From positions 992,001 to 1,056,000 of the forward strand of contig NZ_CP049862.1 of NCBI RefSeq assembly GCF_011300875.1: a DNA stretch of 64,000 nt. The letters run 5' to 3'. The position numbers and the translations under genes were made by a program. Under the pieces are notes generated by a model that searched no databases, had not been told where the DNA came from, and was given only the letters and a program-made list of their open reading frames with translations. Below, piece by piece: positions 16,854 to 25,630 of this stretch. The DNA comes from Sanguibacter sp. HDW7. Its GTDB lineage: Bacteria; Actinomycetota; Actinomycetes; Actinomycetales; Cellulomonadaceae. How positions within the stretch are numbered: the first letter of the stretch is position 1; every line of letters starts with the position of its first letter.

Positions 16854-17653
16854 CTGGCGACCTCCCGGATCGTGACGGTGTAGTCCGCGAACACCTCGCG
16901 GTCGGTGATGAGCTGGAGCGTCTCGGCGGGGTCGTCGACGACGACGACGGGCACGCCACGCCCCGACAGCCACACCGGCTCGTGCTCGCCCTCGGTCAGT
17001 CGCAGACCTCCTACCGTCGCCGTGCCGGCAGCAAGCGCGACCTGCACGCCCGTGGCGAGGGCGTCCGGCGTGAACGCGCTCTGACCGCAGAAGGCACCTG
17101 CGGCAGCTGCGGTGGTTACGACTCCGGTCTGGAGCTGTGCGCCCGCCCTGGACAGCGTCCGCCACGCCAGGGCGGTTCCGGCCGTAGACGCCCACGCTGA
17201 CAGCGTGTACGACAGGCCCGCTTGCAGCGGCACTGTCGCCGACCACGCACCCGCCGCGGACGCCTGGACGGCACCGGTGACCGTCTCTACGCCAGACGGC
17301 ATGCCCACGAGCACTACCCCGAGCGAGGACCCGAGTGCGGTCGTCCCCGCGCGACCCGGAGCCGCGACATCACTCGGCAGAAGATTCGTGCGTGCCGCGT
17401 CGTCCGTGTACAGGAACAGGGGCCCCGGCACCGTGCCGTCAGCGCACGCCGCCAGGAACGCGAGGTCTGCCGGCGACAGCAGACGCGCCTGGAGCGTCCA
17501 TGTTCGGGACGATCCAGGCGCGCGCTGCACATACCGCGAGCCGTCGAGTGTCACAAGCTCGTTCGAGGCTCGCGACACCTCTGGAGACACCCCTGGTGCG
17601 ACCGAGGGCATCGACCTGAGTGCCCCGAGCGGGCCCAGCCTTGCGTCACGCAT
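16850..17653 (-). CDS. Distal tail (Dit-like) protein
   Basis: 267 residues, beta-rich. It follows the tape measure and overlaps the tail-tip gene by ATGA, the standard siphovirus place for the distal tail protein. The start FGARRR-like region is replaced by MRDARLGPLGALRSMPSVAP; the end (VVVVDDPAETLQLITDREVFADYTV) resembles the closing strands of Dit proteins. Assignment rests mostly on gene order. Confidence 0.65.
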   Translation of the reverse strand: MRDARLGPLGALRSMPSVAPGVSPEVSRASNELVTLDGSRYVQRAPGSSRTWTLQARLLSPADLAFLAACADGTVPGPLFLYTDDAARTNLLPSDVAAPGRAGTTALGSSLGVVLVGMPSGVETVTGAVQASAAGAWSATVPLQAGLSYTLSAWASTAGTALAWRTLSRAGAQLQTGVVTTAAAAGAFCGQSAFTPDALATGVQVALAAGTATVGGLRLTEGEHEPVWLSGRGVPVVVVDDPAETLQLITDREVFADYTVTIREVAR

Positions 17654-17662
17654 CCCGCTCTC

Positions 17663-20600
17663 CTAGTTCTCTCCGACGCGGCGGAGCTCGTTCTGCCCCA
17701 GGCGCGTCACGGCCATTGCCGTGGTCGGTGTCCTCATCTCCGCGCGGACCACCTGGCGCGTCAGGACCTTGACGTCCTCGCCCGTGATCGGATTGCGCAC
17801 GTAGATGTCGGGGATCGTCACGTAGACGGGAGCGGGCGTCGGGGCGTTGATTGGGGCCGCGACGGGCATGTTCGCGGCCACGGGACCGCCGTTTCGGAGG
17901 CCGGGCAGGTTGCCGTTGAGCGCAGTCCGCCGAAGGCCTCCAGCGCGGCCATCCCCACCCCGCGCGGCGACATCTTGAGCTGTGACGGCACGGGGTGCAC
18001 GGATGTCGCCGCTCGCACCCGGATCGGGGCCGACCGCGACGGTACGGGGTGCACGGATGTCGCCGCTCGCGCCCGGATCGGGGCCGACGGCGATGGGCGA
18101 GCTGTTGGCGGACGCCTTGACGATGTTGCCCTTGGAGTCCCGCTTGAGTCCGAGCGACGCCAGCAGTGCGTTCTCCATCGTCACGCCCCACGCCTCGATG
18201 GACGCAGTGACCGAGCCGAGCTGATCCTCGAGGCCGTCGACGATGGCTTCTGCGGCCTCCACGCCGCCCCTATAGAAACGGCCGTCGATGGTCGTGTTCT
18301 TCGTCGCGGACGCCCCAGCGGCCTGCGAGTAGCGGTCGATGTCCGCGTACGCGCCGTTGAGCGCCTTGATCGTGGACGGGTCCGCCAAGAGCGCGTCCGC
18401 GAGCGCGGTGCCCCCCTCGAGGCCCTCGTGTGCGATCTCCTGGAGGATCACACCCGCGACGCCGGCCGCAGCGAGCTTGTCGAGCTTGCCGCCGAACGTC
18501 TTGAGGTCGCCGGCCTTCTTCTGCGCAGACGCGAGAAGGCCCTTGGCTGTGACGGGCTGGTCGTACCCGTAAGCGTCCTTCTTGCCGAGGGAGTCCGACA
18601 GCTTGAACTCGCCGGCGAGGACACCGGCGACGGACGCCTTGATCGAGGCGAGCTGCTGCGTGTGATCGCGGGCGGTGTCGAGCTTCTTCTCGATGCCCTC
18701 GGCCTGTGCGTACAGCTTGCGTAGCGCGACCTCGGCCTCGCGTGCGGTCTTGGCGAGATTCGCCCGCTGCGCCTTGGACAGGTCGGAGTTCTTCGACTGG
18801 TCGCGCAGCGTGTCGACGACGGAATACGCACCCGACAGACCCGAGGACACCTGGTCGGTGATGTTGCCCCGACGGGCATCGACGGCGAGGTCGGCGCGCG
18901 CGTCGGACAGCCGGGACTGCTTTTCGCGCTCCTCAGCGCGCTCCTTGCGCGCGTCGTCGAGCGCCTTCTCCGCGTTCTTGAGCGCGGCCTTGGCGGCCTT
19001 GAGGTCCTTGCGCTCGTCGTCGAGCTGCCGCTGGGCGGTGCGCTTGCGGTCGCGGTTCTTCTTGTCGCCTGGGATGTCGCGCCAGCGGTTGAGCGCGGAC
19101 TCGACCTGCCGCTCCTCGCGCTTCACGGCGGACCGCGCACGCTTGACCGCTGCCGTCGCGTCCACGACAGGATCGTTGGCGCCGACTCGGCCACCGGCAG
19201 CGAAGGCCGGCAGCGCGCGTCCAGCGAGAGCGGCCGCGCGCCACTTCGTGACCTGTGCGTGCCCGCCCATCGCGGCAACCTCGCGGGCCGTGATGACGTG
19301 CTCGCCGTTGGACAGGCGCGCGAGGATGTCGTCGCTCGTGCCCGTGCCCGGACCGACGACGGCGCCGCCCGTGGCCTTGGCCTGGACGTGAGTCTTGCCC
19401 CCACCACCAGAGTTGGTGACGACGTTGATCGCGATCTGCCTCTTCATCTGCTCGCGGATGAAGCGCGTGACCTCCGCCGAGGCCTTCGAGGTGTCGACGT
19501 CGACCTCGGTCTTGATGTTCGACGGGATGAGCCCGAGCTCGTCTGCCAGCTTCTTCGCGGCCTTCTCCGAGAGGCCCATCTGCTTGGCCGCGTCGACGAA
19601 CTCGCGGCGCGTGCGGCCCATCTTCTTCTGGAGCTGCTCGTCCGTGGCGCCCTGGGCGCGCATCTGGTCGATCCACTTCCAGCCTGCGTCGGCGATGCCG
19701 TCGAGGACAGCCTGGTTCGCGCGCCCCTTCTCCGTACCGACGTCGAGCGTCTGGCCGTTCTTCTTGAGCGACTCGTTGACGGCGTCGAGCGCAGCCTCGT
19801 AGCCACGCTCCGCGTCACGCATGCCGAGCACGCCGTCGGCGAGACCCTTGATGGCCTTCCAGGCGGCGTCAGCGGCCTTCGCCTGGTCCTCGAGGTTCGT
19901 CGCGAAGAGCTCGACGGACTTCGCGGCGCGGTCGGTCTCCTCGGACGTCGCGCCCGTGGCCTCCGCCATGAGCTCGTGCTTCTTCTTCGCGGCGTCGAGG
20001 TCCTTCGACTGGCCCTGGAGGCCGCGGCGCAGCGCACCGACCGCATCGTTGTAGTCGCCGATGGAGAGGCCGTTCTTCTCGGCCTCCTCGCGGATGTTGC
20101 CGTACGCGACCTCCTGGGGACCGTAGTAGCGCTCGAGCGCCGCCATCGCGTCCTTCTGCCCAAGGATCGCGTTCGTGACGGTCTCGACGCTGATCCCGAG
20201 CGCCTCTGCGCCCTCCGCAGCCGAGCCGGAGAAGTCGAACGTCCACCAGTCAGGGGTCTTGACGAGCTCGGCAGCGATGACCTGCCGCGTGGACTCGGTG
20301 ACAGCACCCGTCACGCCGTCGAGGGACTCGCGCAGGGAGTCGATGCGCTGCTTGGACTCGGCCTGGGCGTTGGCCCACGCCATGACGCCGATGGTCGCGA
20401 CACCGATCGCGGCGGACACCGCGCCGACGGCGACGCTCGCGCCCTTCGCGGACAGCTTGAGGCCCTCCGCGGCGTTCTTCGCGTTCTTGAGACCGCCGAC
20501 GAGCTTCGTCAGGCCGGCGACGCCGAGCGCGGTCATGCCGCCCGCGCCGGTGAGGACGGTCAGCACCTCGAGCACGGGCCCGGGGACCTCGCCGATCGCG

Positions 20601-22009
20601 TCGACGAGCGCGCCGGCACCTTGGGCCATCTCGCGCAGGACGTCGTTGGCGCCGCCGCCCGCCTGGATGAAGACGGTCTCGATGGAGCCGGACAGGGTCT
20701 CGAGGTCGCCCTTGAGGTTGTCCATGCGGATCGCGGCGACCTCGGACGCGTAGCCCTGGTCGTTGACCGCGGCCGTCCACTCGCGGACGCCGTCCGCGCC
20801 GTTCTCGTAGAGGGCGTTTGCGGCGCGCACCGCGTCCGCACCGAACATGGTCGCCATGGCGGCGTTGCGCTGCGCGGGCGTCATGTCGCCGAGCGCGTTC
20901 GTCAGCTGGCCTGCGAGCTGCTCGAGGCCGACCCACTGCCCGGACACGTCGTACGCCGAGATGCCGAGGGAGTCCATGAGCTGCTTGGCGTCGCCCATCG
21001 GCGCGGACAGGCGCTGGAGCATGGTCTTGAGGGACGTGCCCGCGTCAGACCCGAGGAGGCCTCCCGCAGCGAACGCCGCCAGGGCTGCGGTCGTCTCCTC
21101 GATGGACAGGCCGGTCGCGGATGCAACCAGACCGCCCTGCTTGAGGGCCTGCCCGAGGTCGCTGACCTCACCCATCGCCTTGCCGGCGCCCGCCGCGAGG
21201 AGGTCGGCGACGTGCCCGACGTCGCTGCCCTTCAGCTTGAACTGCGTCATCGCGATGGCCGCGTACTCGGCGGCCTCGGCGACGCCGAGGTTTCCGGCCG
21301 CAGCGAGGTCGAGCGAGCCCTTGAGGCCGCCCGCCAGGACGTCCTTCGCGGTCACGCCCGACTTCGCGAGCTCTTCGATGCCGCCTGCGGCCTCGGTCGC
21401 GGAGTACTTCGTGTCCGCGCCCGCCTGGATCGCCGACGCGCGCAGGCCGTCGATGTTCTGGCGGGCGTCGTCGCCGGTCGCGGCGACACCGGACATGCCC
21501 TCGTCGAAGTCCGCGAAGAACTTCACGGCGATGCCCGCGGCGGCGGTCAGTGCGCCGCCGACGAGCGCGGTGCGGTTCGCGAGGTCCTGCGCCGCCTCGG
21601 ACTGCAGGCGCGACGCGATGGTCGCCTTCTTCGACGCCTCCGCGCTCGCCTCCGTCGCCGCGGCGCTCGCCTCCGTCGCGCTGCGCACGTTGCGCTCGGC
21701 GCGCTCGAGCTTCGACGCCGAGACCGCCTGACGCTCGCGCGCCTGCTGGAGGCTCTTCTCGGCGGCAGCGACCTTCTCCTGGTCACCGCTCTTGCGCGCG
21801 TCCGCGAGAGCCTTCTCCGCCTTCGCGACCGCGTCCGCCGACCGGGCGACGGCGTGCTGCGCCGCGACGAGCGACTCCCCAGCGCGCGCGGCCTTGTCCG
21901 CGGCGGCCTGGACCTTGCCCATGCCCTGCGCGACGCCGTCGAGCTTGCGTGCGGAGTCCTGGTCGTCGACCTTGATGTAGGCGACGAGCTCGCCGACGGT
22001 GAGCGACAT
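17663..22009 (-). CDS. Tail tape measure protein
   Basis: 1448 residues, the largest phage gene. It has an N-terminal VGELVAYIKVDD strand followed by long Ala/Lys/Glu coiled coil (20-130) and a TP901-type core with hydrophobic segments (near 150 and 530). A second coiled-coil region lies near 960-1130, and a typical RLSNGEHVITAREVAAMGG motif near 910. By the usual ~1.5 Å per residue rule the tail would be roughly 200 nm. It includes an 18-residue tandem duplication near residues 1305-1340. GGGAGGTG precedes the ATG. Confidence 0.93.
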   Translation of the reverse strand: MSLTVGELVAYIKVDDQDSARKLDGVAQGMGKVQAAADKAARAGESLVAAQHAVARSADAVAKAEKALADARKSGDQEKVAAAEKSLQQARERQAVSASKLERAERNVRSATEASAAATEASAEASKKATIASRLQSEAAQDLANRTALVGGALTAAAGIAVKFFADFDEGMSGVAATGDDARQNIDGLRASAIQAGADTKYSATEAAGGIEELAKSGVTAKDVLAGGLKGSLDLAAAGNLGVAEAAEYAAIAMTQFKLKGSDVGHVADLLAAGAGKAMGEVSDLGQALKQGGLVASATGLSIEETTAALAAFAAGGLLGSDAGTSLKTMLQRLSAPMGDAKQLMDSLGISAYDVSGQWVGLEQLAGQLTNALGDMTPAQRNAAMATMFGADAVRAANALYENGADGVREWTAAVNDQGYASEVAAIRMDNLKGDLETLSGSIETVFIQAGGGANDVLREMAQGAGALVDAIGEVPGPVLEVLTVLTGAGGMTALGVAGLTKLVGGLKNAKNAAEGLKLSAKGASVAVGAVSAAIGVATIGVMAWANAQAESKQRIDSLRESLDGVTGAVTESTRQVIAAELVKTPDWWTFDFSGSAAEGAEALGISVETVTNAILGQKDAMAALERYYGPQEVAYGNIREEAEKNGLSIGDYNDAVGALRRGLQGQSKDLDAAKKKHELMAEATGATSEETDRAAKSVELFATNLEDQAKAADAAWKAIKGLADGVLGMRDAERGYEAALDAVNESLKKNGQTLDVGTEKGRANQAVLDGIADAGWKWIDQMRAQGATDEQLQKKMGRTRREFVDAAKQMGLSEKAAKKLADELGLIPSNIKTEVDVDTSKASAEVTRFIREQMKRQIAINVVTNSGGGGKTHVQAKATGGAVVGPGTGTSDDILARLSNGEHVITAREVAAMGGHAQVTKWRAAALAGRALPAFAAGGRVGANDPVVDATAAVKRARSAVKREERQVESALNRWRDIPGDKKNRDRKRTAQRQLDDERKDLKAAKAALKNAEKALDDARKERAEEREKQSRLSDARADLAVDARRGNITDQVSSGLSGAYSVVDTLRDQSKNSDLSKAQRANLAKTAREAEVALRKLYAQAEGIEKKLDTARDHTQQLASIKASVAGVLAGEFKLSDSLGKKDAYGYDQPVTAKGLLASAQKKAGDLKTFGGKLDKLAAAGVAGVILQEIAHEGLEGGTALADALLADPSTIKALNGAYADIDRYSQAAGASATKNTTIDGRFYRGGVEAAEAIVDGLEDQLGSVTASIEAWGVTMENALLASLGLKRDSKGNIVKASANSSPIAVGPDPGASGDIRAPRTVAVGPDPGASGDIRAPRAVTAQDVAARGGDGRAGGLRRTALNGNLPGLRNGGPVAANMPVAAPINAPTPAPVYVTIPDIYVRNPITGEDVKVLTRQVVRAEMRTPTTAMAVTRLGQNELRRVGEN
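17990..18097 (-). repeat. 54-bp tandem duplication in the tape measure gene
   Basis: Two nearly identical 54-base units, beginning at 17990 and 18044, encode VAVGPDPGASGDIRAPR twice. The high nucleotide identity shows a recent in-frame duplication. Confidence 0.85.
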
Positions 22010-22040
22010 TGCACCTCCCGAGGGCGTGGTTCTGGTGGGG

Positions 22041-22726
22041 TCAGGGGTGCAGGTCGCGTGCGAGGCGCGAGGTCGGCTCCGTCAGGAGCGCGAGGATCAG
22101 CCCGCGCAGCCACGGCCACGGGCGCGCGTCGAGCGCGGGGTCGTACAGGTCGACGCCGTAGAGGGCGAGCAGGTCGACGGTGATGAGGTCCCAGCGGTCG
22201 AGCAGGTCACGCCACGTCGGGCCCGTGGTGGGCGCGGTGGGTAGCTGCTCGCGGGGTGGGCGGCGGTAGCGCGGGTAGATGCCGTGCTCGTCGGGTTCGC
22301 CGATGCCGTACGGTGCCCAGTCCGCGGGGCCGCTCAGGCTTTTGGGGCCGCGCCCTCGTCGTCGGCGGGGCCGTAGGTGAACTCCATGACCTGGTCGGCG
22401 GCGTCCTCGCCGAGCGTCCAGTAGTACTGCGCGTACAGCGCGTACCGGTCGACGTCGATCTCCGGCTGCCCGTCAGCGAGCATCTGGTCGTACACGGCCT
22501 GTGTGAGCGCGAGGTGCCCCACGGGGGTGTCGCCGGGGATGGACTCCCACAGCGCCATCGTCTCGTCGTCGGTCTCGCGGCCCGTGGCCTTGTTCATGCC
22601 GTAGGCGACGATCGCGGCCAGGACGAGCCCGTTGTGCTTCGTGGGCGGCGGGACGTGGTAGATCTTGCCGTCGCGCGCCTCGAGGTCGAGGTTCGGGCGG
22701 AGGTAGCGGGTGAAGGACTTGGCCAC
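22041..22726 (-). CDS. Tail assembly chaperone G-T fusion made by -1 frameshift
   Basis: Reading the upstream chaperone to codon 129 (AAA at 22342-22340), slipping back one base and continuing gives 99 more residues to a TGA at 22041-22043, 228 in all. The added part (SLSGPADWAPYG... to TSRLARDLHP) is acidic/aromatic and resembles the T domain of lambda-type G-T proteins. It has no start codon of its own. Position between major tail protein and tape measure, and a perfect slippery heptamer, make this assignment strong. Confidence 0.85.
22334..22726 (-). CDS. Tail assembly chaperone, short form (G-like)
   Basis: 130 residues. Unshifted product of the chaperone gene, which coats the tape measure during tail assembly. 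GTG 22726 with AAGGAG upstream; a longer in-frame start at 22777 runs through the terminator hairpin and is unlikely. It stops two codons after the slippery site. Confidence 0.85.
   Translation of the reverse strand: MAKSFTRYLRPNLDLEARDGKIYHVPPPTKHNGLVLAAIVAYGMNKATGRETDDETMALWESIPGDTPVGHLALTQAVYDQMLADGQPEIDVDRYALYAQYYWTLGEDAADQVMEFTYGPADDEGAAPKA
22340..22346 (-). promoter_or_regulatory. -1 ribosomal frameshift slippery heptamer
   Basis: On the minus strand C CCA AAA in the zero frame (CCCAAAA), the classical X XXY YYZ form. The zero-frame stop TGA follows two codons later. Confidence 0.85.
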
Positions 22727-22760
22727 GGCGGTGCTCCTTGCTCTGGGTTGTGGGTGCGGG

Positions 22761-22796
22761 CGAGCCCGCCCGCCCACAGCGGGGCGGGCGGGCTCG
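22761..22796 (-). terminator. Terminator hairpin after the major tail gene
   Basis: A perfect 15-base stem, CGAGCCCGCCCGCCC, with a 6-base loop. A partial terminator here would give more major tail protein than chaperone, as in many siphoviruses. Confidence 0.75.
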
Positions 22797-22803
22797 AGTG
22801 CGG

Positions 22804-23556
22804 TCAGGCGCCGCGGGTGTACGGCAGCGCGTTCGACGCGCCGTTCGTGGGGTGCGTGACCGTGATCGGCGCGGACCCGGCCGACCCGGCGGGCACGACC
22901 GCGACGATGGTCGAGTCGCCGACCACCGAGATCGACGTCGCCGACGTCGCGCCGACCTTCACCGCGGTGGCGAGCAGGACGCCGGCGAAGCCGGAGCCCT
23001 TGATCGTGACGATGTCGCCCGCGGCCGCGGCCGACGGCGCTGCCGAGCCGAGCACCGGGGGCGCGCTCGGCGAGCCACCGGCCGGGGCCGGGTTGGCGAT
23101 CGGCTTGATCTTGCCCTTGCCGGTGAGCGTCGCCGACCAGCCGCCGAGGTCGGCGTTGCCGGTGTTGCCGCGGTCCATCTGAACCGAGTAGATGCCCTGG
23201 AACGCGTAGTCCGCGCCGAGGCTGTCGTAGACACGGACCTCGGCGAGGGCGGCGTTGCCGCGCGTGCCGGGCTTCGCGGCGTTGAGCAGCGCCTGGACCT
23301 CCGGCAGGAACGACCCGTCGGGGTTGCGCTGCGACTGGATCGTGAATGCGAGGTTCGCCGACTCGCCAAGCTTGGCCTGGTTCTGGGCGCCCTCGTCGTC
23401 GTACGTCGCGGCGTCGACGAGCGTCGGGGCGTGCTGGGGGTTGATCGCGCTCGTGAAGCGGATCTGCTGCCAGATGGCGGGCGTGACGCCCGGTCCGGCG
23501 AGGTTGATGTCGAGGTCGAGCTCGTAGGAGAGCCCGAGGTCGGTGGGGACAGACAT
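22804..23556 (-). CDS. Major tail protein with C-terminal Ig-like (IPT/TIG) domain
   Basis: 250 residues. Residues 1-~155 look like a tail-tube protein (LSYELDLDINLAG, DRGNTGNADLGGWSATLTGKGKI). After a Pro/Ala linker, residues ~165-250 are an IPT/TIG immunoglobulin-like fold (PSAAAAGDIVTIKGSGF... APITVTHPTNGASNALPY). Such add-on domains decorate the outside of the tail tube and may bind surfaces. Terminators and chaperones around it confirm the assignment. Confidence 0.88.
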   Translation of the reverse strand: MSVPTDLGLSYELDLDINLAGPGVTPAIWQQIRFTSAINPQHAPTLVDAATYDDEGAQNQAKLGESANLAFTIQSQRNPDGSFLPEVQALLNAAKPGTRGNAALAEVRVYDSLGADYAFQGIYSVQMDRGNTGNADLGGWSATLTGKGKIKPIANPAPAGGSPSAPPVLGSAAPSAAAAGDIVTIKGSGFAGVLLATAVKVGATSATSISVVGDSTIVAVVPAGSAGSAPITVTHPTNGASNALPYTRGA

Positions 23557-23647
23557 GAGGATGCCTCCGGGGTGTGGGATGGATGCCGACCCTCGGGCGG
23601 GCAGGCAGTGGACCGGGCCGCGCCCGCCAGGGACGCGCGCTCGGGGA

Positions 23648-24067
23648 TCAGGGCAGGAGGACCTCGTAGTTCATCGAGACCTCCGGACGACCGTTCGAGT
23701 CCAGCCCGAGCGGCAGGTACGAGCGACGGTGCACCCGCGTGATCGCCACGCCCGACCACGTCACGTGGTGCGCACGCAGCACGGCGTGCACGGCCTCGGC
23801 GAGCGCGTCCGCGCTGTCCGGGCGGCCCTTCGCCGCGCGGACGCGCACCTGCACGCGCACGCGCTCGTCCGTCAGCCGCGGGTCGGCGTGCTCGTCGCGG
23901 TCGTACACCGTCAGCACGACCGCGCGGTCCGGGGCGGCGGGCATGACCGTGAGGGTGATGCCGGTCTGACCGGGCGTGTAGATGCCGGCGGGGTTCCAGG
24001 TGGCGACGCCTGCGGCGTGCAGGCGCTCGGCGAGCGCCGTGTAGAGGCTGGTGGCGGGGACGGTCAT
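23648..24067 (-). CDS. Tail terminator-like protein
   Basis: 139 residues, alpha/beta (LYTALAERLHAAGVATW, then VVLTVYDRDEHADPRL, RVQVRVRAAKG). Size and position just before the major tail gene match tail terminator or minor capsid proteins of siphoviruses. It overlaps the preceding gene by ATGA. Confidence 0.7.
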   Translation of the reverse strand: MTVPATSLYTALAERLHAAGVATWNPAGIYTPGQTGITLTVMPAAPDRAVVLTVYDRDEHADPRLTDERVRVQVRVRAAKGRPDSADALAEAVHAVLRAHHVTWSGVAITRVHRRSYLPLGLDSNGRPEVSMNYEVLLP

Positions 24068-24414
24068 GCGAGCCTCCCGCGGATGGTCTGCGCGATCGCG
24101 GCGAGCGCCTGGTCACGGTGCTCGAGCAGCGGGCCCTCGAGGTACTTGGCCTGTCGGCCCTCGTCGTGCCGGTAGTCGAGCTCTTCGTGCTGGCGGACGG
24201 CGTACGGGGTGTCGTAGGAGACCGACGCGGTGAGCGTCGCCTCGTCGACGTCCGTCGCGCCCGAGCGGGAGAGGGTCGCTTCCTCGATGGGGACGACCTT
24301 GCGGGACTCGGCGAGGACGACCTCCGCGCCGACCTTGAGGCCCGCCGCCGCCGCGGTGCGGAGCGCGGCCTTCGTGGCGCCGAGGTTGAGGGTGAGGGTG
24401 GAGCGCATGGCCAT
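24064..24414 (-). CDS. HK97 gp10-like head-tail joining protein
   Basis: 116 residues. Pattern of the HK97-gp10/minor capsid family: an N-terminal helix with conserved KVGAEVVLAESRKVVPIEEATL, then ASVSYDTPYAVRQHEELDYRH and a C-terminal helix. Works at the head-tail junction. Either Met1 or Met3 could be used. Confidence 0.75.
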   Translation of the reverse strand: MAMRSTLTLNLGATKAALRTAAAAGLKVGAEVVLAESRKVVPIEEATLSRSGATDVDEATLTASVSYDTPYAVRQHEELDYRHDEGRQAKYLEGPLLEHRDQALAAIAQTIRGRLA

Positions 24415-24425
24415 GCCGGGTCACC

Positions 24426-24740
24426 TCACGTCAGGGAGAGCTCGTTGTGCTCGGGTGCGGGCGGCGTGTGGTGGTGCGCGACGGCGAGGACGACGGCGGT
24501 GCGTCCGGACGGAAGGTCCACCTCGGAGTCGAGCGGCACGGGGCCGTGCTCGGGCCGCAGGAACACGCGCGCCGAGGAGACGACCTCCTGGCCGTTGCGG
24601 TCGCGCACGAGGCGCGTGGTCTCCTCGACGCGAACGTGCTCGAGCGTGCGGTCGGGGCCGAGGACGGTGCCGTACGCGCCGGTGCCCTCGGCGTTGCGGA
24701 CGGTGACGGTGTGCGGGGTGAGGATGCGCGGCAGCTTCAT
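24426..24740 (-). CDS. Head closure-like protein
   Basis: 104 residues, beta-rich with an HTVTVRNAEGTGAYGTVLGP stretch typical of small head-closure/stopper proteins. Overlaps the adaptor gene by ATGA. The assignment follows gene order adaptor, stopper, gp10, terminator. Confidence 0.65.
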   Translation of the reverse strand: MKLPRILTPHTVTVRNAEGTGAYGTVLGPDRTLEHVRVEETTRLVRDRNGQEVVSSARVFLRPEHGPVPLDSEVDLPSGRTAVVLAVAHHHTPPAPEHNELSLT

Positions 24741-25141
24741 GGTGTCCTCGGTGCGCGGCCGATGAGGCCGGCGTTCTGGAGGATCGTGATGGCGCGCGGT
24801 GCGACGAGGGATGCGGCGGCGTCGGTGTTCGTGCCGGAGCCGACACCGCCACCGGAGACGGAGAACGACCCGAGGGAGAGGCTGTTGTAGCGGGCGGCGG
24901 CGCCCGAGGTGTCGCCGGTCTCGTCGAGCCACGCCACGGTCGCGCACGTCGCGTCCCGCAGCGCGGCGCGCACTACCGGGTCGGTGGGGAGTCCGTCGGT
25001 GTCGACTTCGTAGACGGCGGTCATCGTGAGGCGTTCGACGTCGGCGGACGCGAGCGCGATCAGGTCCTCTGCGGCCTCGGCGGACAGGCCGAGTCGCCAC
25101 GGGGACCCGTTGACGTCGGCGAGGGTGGCGTACGTGCGCAC
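24737..25141 (-). CDS. Head-tail adaptor (gp6-like)
   Basis: 134 residues. A helical bundle typical of connectors (AEDLIALASADVERLTMTAVYEV, then VRAALRDATCATVAWLDETGD) and a Gly-rich C-terminal arm. GTG 25141 is chosen because GGAGG lies upstream; the open frame extends further but lacks a ribosome-binding site. Confidence 0.75.
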   Translation of the reverse strand: MRTYATLADVNGSPWRLGLSAEAAEDLIALASADVERLTMTAVYEVDTDGLPTDPVVRAALRDATCATVAWLDETGDTSGAAARYNSLSLGSFSVSGGGVGSGTNTDAAASLVAPRAITILQNAGLIGRAPRTP

Positions 25142-25295
25142 GATGAGCCTCCAGGAGGGGTGTCGGGGTGGGACGCAGGTCGCGGCGCTACAGCCAGGAA
25201 GGAGACCGCCATCGGTGTCCCGGCCAGCCGGCCTTCCGCCCTGTACTCGTGTGTGGCGGGGGCGGTTGACGCCCCACCCCGAAGTTCGTGTAGTG

Positions 25296-25335
25296 CTGTC
25301 CCCGCCCCCGGTCAGGGGCACGAGGGCGGGGACAG
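25296..25335 (-). terminator. Terminator hairpin after the capsid genes
   Basis: A 12-base perfect stem CTGTCCCCGCCC / GGGCGGGGACAG with a 16-base loop, in a 200-base gene-free gap. It probably attenuates transcription after the highly expressed capsid gene. The rest of the gap (25142-25295) shows nothing definite. Confidence 0.7.
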
Positions 25336-25349
25336 TCCAGGGGTGGAGG

Positions 25350-25628
25350 TCAGGCCTCCGGGGCGACCGTGTAGCCGCGGCGCGTGAAGTACGCCAGGGC
25401 GACGGGGTCGCTGGTGTGGGCGGTGCCCTTGGTGAAGGTGACGCCGAGGACGTCGCCGGTGAAGTCGGTCGCGGGCGAGTGGACCTCGACCTCGACGGGC
25501 TCGGCGTCGGCGGGCTCGGTGGTCGGGACCTCCGGGTCCGTGACCTCGGGCGTGACGACCTCGGCCTCGGGCGTGACGACCTCCGGGGCCTCCGGTGCGG
25601 GCGCGTCCTGCGCCTTGCGCGCGGCCAC
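25350..25628 (-). CDS. Small head protein with Pro/Glu/Val-rich repeats
   Basis: 92 residues. Residues ~10-50 are a low-complexity P-E-V-T tract; the end is a small domain (DFTGDVLGVTFTKGTAHTSDPVALAYFTRRGYTV) seen just after the capsid gene in many actinobacteriophages. Role in the head is unknown. Confidence 0.65.
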   Translation of the reverse strand: MAARKAQDAPAPEAPEVVTPEAEVVTPEVTDPEVPTTEPADAEPVEVEVHSPATDFTGDVLGVTFTKGTAHTSDPVALAYFTRRGYTVAPEA

Positions 25629-25630
25629 GG

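Noticed and set aside
19259-22183. 974-codon open frame on the plus strand
   Set aside because: It is the antisense of the tape measure gene; GC-rich third positions keep such shadow frames open. Composition is Arg/Gly/Leu-rich with no family match.
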